64,000 nucleotides of DNA from Thuidium tamariscinum (taxonomy: Eukaryota > Streptophyta > Bryopsida > Hypnales > Thuidiaceae), in contig OX344757.2 in assembly GCA_947034885.2 (NCBI GenBank), positions 6,696,001-6,760,000 on the forward strand, in the 5' to 3' direction. Made by a program: the position numbers and the translations under genes. Positions 57,491 through 64,000 of this stretch are shown in pieces (position 1 is the stretch's first letter; each line of letters starts with the position of its first letter). The notes under the pieces are model-generated. The model saw only the letters and a program-made list of their open reading frames with translations. It was not told the origin of the DNA and searched no databases.

Positions 57491-60400
57491 CAGCCGTGAC
57501 ATGGGCGATTAATTATCCTTGTACCTCCTGGGATCTAGGGGTTCAGAACATACCCTGCACATTGCACAGAATTGGGGGCTATTTCATCTCCTCTACCTCA
57601 GATAACCTGAAAGCAACCCACCTCATCCTACTTCACTGTTATGATTCATGGTTCTTCATTGAGCAATTCTCCGGAAGGACTTCCTGGTTTCCAACTCCCA
57701 CATAATCACAGCCATGATGCATATCTAATTCTACATGTTCAAGTGCTCACATACATATCTCCAGCGACTGTTCATGGCTACAATAAAAGCTTCAGGCGTT
57801 CAATGAAGAATACTTAAAAAGACTGACCTACTCATTCTGTTAAACGACTATGTGTAGGATATAGATTAGCACAGGTCCCTTCATTTCCGCACACATGACT
57901 CTCCTTGCATAATAAATATGTATTCACTGCAAACTTTTCAAACGTCATGTACGAGTAGAATGAAAATTTGAACGCCAATTGGTAGTGATGTTTCTTAACA
58001 AACCATGTACATAGCACCCTATGAATTCATTGTCAACAGCAACGGACTCTACCAAATACACTCTCTACAAATGACATACGCTGAATGACTGACCTACAGT
58101 GACCGAGGAGCTACCGAAGTCCACCGCCCAAAAGCTCCCATTCAATGAAGAGACTCAGTAGCACTGCCCACTTGCTGATGTCTTCGCTCTTCAGCCCACC
58201 TTGCTTCACGACAATTCCCTACACTCGTAGAACAATTGCACTGTTAGAACTACTTTATTACTCCACTCTCGGCCATTCAAAGAATGATGAACACATTCTA
58301 ATACAACAGCAAGAACGCCCCATATTTCGCTCCCACTCTCTCCATTCTCTTCCTCTAACCCAGAACTGCCGTTTGAAGCATTCACAGCCTCTCTCCCTTA
58401 GACTGTGGCATGACATGAGTGCCCTCCTCCACTACCCCATGCCCTCTCCTACTACCATAGTAATCCTTGCTTCACAAAATGCAAAGAACTAATCCCTCCC
58501 ATTACTCTGATTCAGACACCGAAGTGAAAGAGGTCCCGAAATATGAAATGCAACACTTACTCCGATACTTGTCCCCCCAGACCTGCGTCACAGACACCCT
58601 TTTCATTCGATGTTCTCATACAACGATGTCTATGTTCGCTTGATGTGGTCTTCCCCACGCTGCACTGCAGCACTCTCTCAGTGTGCCTGCCGGTCTTCAA
58701 GGTGGTATAAAATAATACTGGATGCTTCTCCAATCCCATTCCTGCGCACTCCAATCATCATTTAAGTCAACAAACCACACTTTTCCTTCGTAGCTCAAAC
58801 TGAAATTTTTACCTCACTCCTCAATCCTGCTACGTGAGGGTTCAGTTACGTACAGAAGCATATTCCACTTCACTAGTTCGTCACATGTACAGCACTCTGA
58901 CGTCCACATTTACAGTAAATCTGATTACTCATACGATCAAGTCTGTCCACAACCACGAACTCCAGTTCAGCACAGAAAATGCACTACTACCCTGGATCAG
59001 AAGCTTACCATTGCTGGCGACTTGAAGTCTGACTTCCGCTACTTGAAGTACGACAACTCAATGGGTGCACCCCCATCCACAGAACGCAACTGCAACTGGA
59101 ACTGCAACTCTCCTTGGCAATGAACAAGAAAATGGACACGCGTTACTCTCACGACGACTTCTGCAAGGTCTTATGAATCGATGTACAGCTTCCCTCTTCT
59201 TCAAACAGATTTCGCACTTCAGAAAAAGTTCCGTGAGGATGCAGAGGGCACTGTCTTCCAGTCCAAATACCTTAGATATGACTCTCCTCATTCACTATTA
59301 CTGAACTTAATTTTCTTTGACGTCCAAATTAAAAACCTGCAACAAATAAGAGCTTCCCAAATACCGCTCCTCATAAAAATTTCGTGAGTCTTCATCGCCT
59401 ATTTCTGCACCTGCAAAGTATGTTTCAAACTACTGAAAACGGTCATTTCCCAGAAGTAACATACATTTAAAAAAAAAATACTCATTGCACATTCCATCGA
59501 CTGAATGTGATGAAAATACTTATGTCCATGCCTTCACTATTAATTAGGCTTCTCCAAACATTGCGTCCTTACTTCGGGGCAAATGAACAATCACTGAAAG
59601 AAGGTTCAGATCTGGACATCGACATTCACGACCTCAAATTTGAATATTCCGTAAATTAAATTAACAAACAAACCATTTCGGCCACCCTCTCTGATTCCCA
59701 TTAATGCGGACGACGCTACTAAAAAAAGTGAGGACAACGAACCGTTTCGTGAATGCACACAACAATGACGATGAATGTCTACTGAATAGGCAACAGTGCG
59801 ACCCCTCTTAATCCCAGAACCATCTCACATGCTCTCAACAAGCAGCTTTCGAACTCAATGAACGAGTCAGCGCATAATTGTTAATCTATGAAGACTTTCA
59901 TAGTAGCAATAAGTTGCGTAACTACTTCAATCGATTATAGAAGAAGCAAATTTCAACACTCCAGTCACTGCGGTCAATGCTTACAACGGTGCTTCTCGTA
60001 TCCAACCATGCATACTTCAGCCGACTCCACTTGTGATTGAGAGAGGCCTCCCCAGAAGTACCGTTACTGACCATACTATAGATTATACGCTCGTTCATGC
60101 TTTTCAAATTCTCTGAGCATGATGGATTCTCAACAATGCTGCCTCACACAGCTCGCCGTTCAATGCAACGTCAGCTCACTTTCCACTAATCAATTACTGC
60201 CTGATTCTGTAAAACAATTTCGCTGCACGGTGCTCACCATTTCGACTTACATGGACACAATCATTTCACTTGCACTGTTACGTAAGCAGTGCTACACGCT
60301 CTCTCAAGAACTCTCGAATTCTCTTCAATTCGAAACAGCACTCACTTTAACAGATGCCACAAACAATTCATATCTCATCGTCCTGGGCCCTCAGCGTGCG

Positions 60401-61022
60401 AATACAGAAACAAGAGATAGTGATACCATACCTTTGAATCTGATCACTGGCAAGCCTTCGCTCTTAGTTCTCCACCGTCTCCACACATTTCTCCTACTTC
60501 TCTATTCTTCGATTACAGCTCTCTTCTCAATTTCTCCAACAACATTGCGATCACTGAAGAAGATTAGGCACTGCCATAAAATGAAGGCAGAATTAAATCG
60601 CTTGCTCCAATTTCCCTTCTCCCTGCACAATTCCACGTACATCTCCGACAAACACTATCACACATACATACAGCAAGAAGTTTTACCCCAGTCATTTCTA
60701 AATGCAATCACTTAGCTCGATCTCCATACGCATCACAACTACACAATTCCTGGTCAATATAAAATTCCTGAAATCGCCTGCACAGAAACAATGGGGACTT
60801 CAAAGATTACAGTCACCATTACTTACTTCACACATTCGGTAGCAATAAAACCTAGGTGCTAAAGCTTCAAAAAGTTCTGCGACACTTCTTATTCAACACG
60901 CTGCACCTCTGAAATTGATTCCGACCTTCACAGAACCCACCACGTCGCGACGTCTTCCCACTGAGACCTCTCGAGCTGGAGAAAAATAAATCAATTTCAA
61001 CCCTAGTTTTTAATTGCCCTAA
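57491..61022. other. Non-coding 3' part of the CACTA element
   Basis: The plus strand is rich in C, A and T and poor in G, so plus-strand frames open by chance (for example 58145-58492 and 60119-60715). Their translations show no conserved family. I see no gene here. Confidence 0.55.
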
Positions 61023-61902
61023 TCACGCTTCCTCTTCGGAGGATTCCCCTACGTCCCTGTCAAATGCAACTGCTTCCTGATCTATTCCATCACCTAAAAC
61101 TTCGTTCATTACAATGTTCCTCCCCGCATGAATAGGAGGTCCATCGCTTTCCACATTCGAAGCAGCGGCACGAAACCCTTCAAAATCCAAGTCGTCTCCC
61201 ATTCTAAATATCTCCGCCTCCTCTTCTTCCTCCTGTTCAGTGTCCACTCGACGACCCCTAACTTCAGTTCGGAGTACGATTCTCTAGCCAGGGTCCTCCT
61301 CCACATCCGAGAAAAACACTTGGTCGCAATGCACAGGGAAAGCGAATGATTCGTATCCAAATGGCAATAGTGAGCTGAAATTTGCCATTGTGAATCCCCA
61401 TTCGTCTCTTTTCACTGTCGCATTTCTACCTCTATAATTCGCTTTCACCCACTCACAAACAAACAAGACGGTGCAATGCCGTCCATAGTTCAACTCCACT
61501 ATCTCCAAGATCTGCCCTATGTACTCCAACGTTGCTTCAACAGGATTCTCATCTCGTATACCTGATCGGCATGGTCTCCGAAAAATGGCAGCTACACCAG
61601 AGTCACAGGTCCTTAGGCTTCCTTCTACGCTCTTCACACGATAGTGATAACCGTAGGCATACATACTCCTGAACCTCCGTGCTTGTAATGATGGTGCTTT
61701 GGCTGAGTCTTCCACATCCTCTGAAATCACAGCCCCTTTGTTTATAGCTTTCTGCACATCTTCTGAAATCCATTCTGCAAATGCTGGCACCTCTTCCAAT
61801 CCACTTGGATAGGGAGGCCATCTCCTACCGCTCCTACGAGGGTTTCTAGAACGGAACTCTGCTCTTGCTGTTCTTCGTTCTTCACATATTTGTTGATACC
61901 GC
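61023..61902 (-). pseudogene. CACTA transposase 3' exon, DUF4216 region, with a premature stop
   Basis: The exon begins at 61902 (acceptor TGCTGCAG) with residues RYQQICEERRTARAE and runs through PPYPSGLEEVPAFAEW, YGYHYRVKSVEGSLRTCD, a CEWVKANYRG segment and DEWGFTMANFSSLLPFGYE to VFFSDVEEDPG, typical of the DUF4216 part of plant CACTA proteins. At 61284-61286 a TAG stop follows, where the family has a Trp. The frame then stays open for 86 codons (RIVLRTEVRGRR, an acidic EQEEEEEAEIF stretch, to 61023), so the stop is probably a recent G-to-A change of TGG. It removes the acidic tail but leaves the DUF4216 core mostly intact. Function of this region in transposition is not well defined. Confidence 0.85.
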
Positions 61903-62745
61903 CTGCAGCACACACGGTCAGGCCTAGCTGAAGTTGGGGCTCATAAAATTCAAATCAACACTGTCGAAAATTTCCTTCAACTACTGAATGATTCACAATT
62001 ACATTACTGCACACCAATGTCAGTAGGTGAGGCTGAACTGGATCCCTTGTTCAGGCAGTCCAAGTTATATCAGAGGTGAAAATAAAATAAACAGCCTATT
62101 CCTTTGGGCTTTTCTTATTCTTCCCTACAACTCTCTAAACTCCTTTTCCATCCTCCGCTCGTGATATGCATAAAAAAAAGGACAAAAGCCATTATAATAG
62201 GCTGCAGTAATTGAAGTGCAGCCAAGAGAGGCCTTGCGAGGAACACTTCATTCTAGTCCGTGACGTTACATTCTTTCAAGCTCCCTACATTTCGACTGAA
62301 AATGAATATAACTTAGTACTTCGTCATTCCTGTAATCTTACGAAATTTTGACCCATTGCCAAAATAATAAGGACTCTCTCACTAGCTACTTTTCAGATAC
62401 TTCTGAAGATCAAAGGACTGAATTATTAATCATTGAATCAAAATCACTAACTTCAATTTCAATAATAGAAATCAAAAACATTTTCTCAAATGGAATCAAA
62501 GTTATTTCCTTTCAAAAATACAATTCATTCACACTCATGTCAAAATTTCCTTTCGCACTACAATTATTATTATGTTACCAGTTTTAATTCTGATTTTTAC
62601 TCAGCGATATCAGAGTTAAAATCTTCAGTAATTCAATTACATTTTCTCTAATAAATAAATGACCACTACATACTAAAAACTGGACACTCTCCCATGAGTC
62701 ACTTTCGTGGAAAAACAATATTCAAAGGACTAGGATATTTCTTAC
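61903..62745 (-). other. Intron between the DUF4218 and DUF4216 exons
   Basis: 843 bp, donor GTAAGA, acceptor CTGCAG. T-rich on the minus strand. No internal gene or repeat recognised. Confidence 0.75.
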
Positions 62746-63644
62746 TCCCTATACACCTCCAAGTGAGAGGCATTATCCAGAACGAAAGAGTGCATTGCGT
62801 TCCGCAAGTTCTCTGAAAGTTGCCTTGGCTTCCCCTTTCCCTCCAAAATCTCATCCACCATTGTTGGCTCCTCTTTGTCATCCCAAACTCTTCGTGATGT
62901 TATACTGTAGTCCGCCATATACTCCGTTATGAATCCTAGAGCTTCCTCTGCCTGGTACCCTTCTGCAATGCTGCCCTCTGGTTTAGCTAGGTTTCGCACG
63001 AATCCTTTCAAAGATTTAAAATACCGTTCGAATGGGTACATCCACCGAGTATGAACTGGTCCGCATAAGAAGAGTTCTTCCACTAAATGTGGAGGTGTGT
63101 GTGACATTATATCAAAAAAAGAGGGTGGCATCTCTTTCTCCAATAGGCACATAGTTTCTGCACAATCTGCCTTCAACTGTTGCTCATCATCAATATTTAT
63201 TGTTTTCGCACAAATCTTTCGAAATACTCTGCTTAAGCAAATAACAGCAGCAGCAAAAGGCTTCTTCGAAATTCTGCGGAAACATAAGGGCAAAATCTGT
63301 TGCAAAAGGACGTGGTAGTCGTGTGATTTAAGACCACTTAGTTTCCCTTTACTAATTTTTGTATGCAATGCACTCGCATAATGGGTCGGAGTGCGCAATG
63401 ATTTCAGCACGTGCAACACCTTTTCCTTATCCTCCGCTGACAAAACGTAGGTAGCCTCCGGCATATAAAACTTATCTTGGTTTGTACCAACAGGTTGCAG
63501 ATGAAGATGATGTCTAATGTTCCTGGCTTGAAGGTCGGCTCTCACTGCGGGTGAATCTTTATCTCCAAAACCTGTCTTCACTATATTCTCACATATGTTT
63601 TTCTCGCTGTGCATCACGTCCAGGCCATGTCGTACAAGATGCTC
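62746..63644 (-). CDS. CACTA transposase internal exon, DUF4218 region (TNP2-like)
   Basis: The exon starts at 63644 after a TTGTAG acceptor and ends at 62746 before a GTAAGA donor; its last two bases complete a Glu codon with the next exon at 61902. Conserved landmarks in order: LDVMHSEKNICENI, LSGLKSHDYHVLLQQILPL, LEKEMPPSFFDIMSH, HLVEELFLCGPVHTRWMYPF with ERYFKSLKGFVRN, and the PEGSIAEGYQAEEALGFI segment. These belong to the C-terminal half of TNP2/TNPD-type transposases of plant CACTA elements, which bind the element ends and cut DNA. The catalytic N-terminal half should lie beyond 64000 on the minus strand. No stop or frameshift was seen inside this exon. Confidence 0.92.
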
Positions 63645-64000
63645 CTACAATGATAACACCAAATGACACTCAATAGTTAGTGCTCCAATAGTCCTCGTCA
63701 AGAGCACATGAAACTATTGGAGGCAAGAGCAAAAATATAGCCATGTTCACATTGTTCTAATACGGCAAATCATGTCTATTCAAATCTTCACAAGCAATTG
63801 AACTACTGCTTTCTTTGTATTTACAATATAGAACCCACATGGTGTAAAACGATGTCAGTGGACATTGAATTCCCTAAGTAATTACATGAAGAGAGAAACA
63901 GTGACCTACACATGACCAAATTTGTGTTGCCCTAGTCAGTACACACTTGTCATCACTTCAATTACCTTACATGTCTTTTTATTTCTTTATATTCCATGTT
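63645..64000 (-). other. Upstream intron of the CACTA transposase, continuing out of the window
   Basis: The sequence before the acceptor at 63645 has no open frame matching TNP2, so an intron of at least 355 bp is the simplest reading. Confidence 0.6.

Larger units (their letters stand above)
56615..64000 (-). mobile_element. Large CACTA (En/Spm) transposon, right part beyond the window
   Basis: The lower-coordinate end is CACTAGTAGAAAATGGTG, a typical plant CACTA terminus. Base composition changes at exactly this point, from AT-rich flank to a C/A-rich plus strand. The transposase lies on the minus strand at 61023-63644 and runs in from outside the window, so at least 7.4 kb of element is present and its 5' end is missing. 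The left flank AAT (56612-56614) predicts the 3-bp duplication to be found at the other end. About 4.4 kb between the end and the transposase 3' end is non-coding, and a family X/Z MITE remnant sits inside it at about 57235-57490. Confidence 0.85.

Noticed and set aside
58145-58492. 115-codon plus-strand frame
   Set aside because: Same compositional explanation; no conserved content.
60119-60715. 198-codon plus-strand frame inside the CACTA element
   Set aside because: The plus strand here is poor in G, so TAG and TGA stops are rare and long frames appear by chance. The translation has no recognisable motif and lies antisense to the element.
1-64000. CRISPR arrays, operons or phage genes
   Set aside because: The window is eukaryotic nuclear DNA with spliced genes; tandem repeats seen here have no regular unique spacers.

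Overview
The window looks like nuclear DNA of a land plant. It carries plant-type families (an ER-type FKBP, a plant monoacylglycerol-lipase-like hydrolase with seven exons, an ASI1-type BAH-domain gene), GT-AG introns, CCCTAAA telomere-type repeats and a plant CACTA (En/Spm) transposon. It is AT-rich and gene-poor: three genes can be named, one small spliced gene cannot, and one further gene is only suspected. The genus cannot be read from the sequence. A non-seed plant is possible but not shown.

Layout. 1-4200 is AT-rich intergenic DNA with a near-perfect CACTA-type foldback element at 601-860. 4200-5541 holds a degenerate repeat array leading into an intronless, secretory FKBP-type prolyl isomerase. 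5542-8186 is UTR-like or non-coding. 8187-24301 is a field of short inverted-repeat elements. 24358-25100 has weak signs of an unrecognised minus-strand gene, head-to-head with the alpha/beta hydrolase gene at 25910-31632. The introns of that hydrolase carry a minisatellite, a hairpin, an interstitial telomeric tract and further tandem duplications. 31633-44342 is again AT-rich and full of repeats. 45130-46209 is an ASI1-like BAH gene, followed by decayed tandem copies of its second exon. 46950-54000 is nearly featureless AT-rich DNA. 54393-55722 is a five-exon gene for a 139-residue protein that I do not recognise. 56615 to the window end is a large CACTA transposon on the minus strand with DUF4218 and DUF4216 regions, broken by an in-frame stop.

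Main pattern. At least a dozen short elements from several internally distinct families begin TAAGGTRG (or close to it) and end with the complement, CYACCTTA. One copy sits inside another. Comparison with an uninterrupted copy in the same window shows that the insertion duplicated a TA dinucleotide. This argues for one Tc1/mariner-like (Stowaway-type) mobilisation system acting on several unrelated-looking non-autonomous families; no matching transposase gene is visible here. The CACTA elements (601, 15336, possibly 55824, and the large one at 56615) form a second, separate mobile system.

The protein-coding genes do not form a visible pathway or operon; this is ordinary eukaryotic gene spacing. 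All exon models are manual and rest on reading frame, splice-site dinucleotides and continuity of conserved protein motifs.
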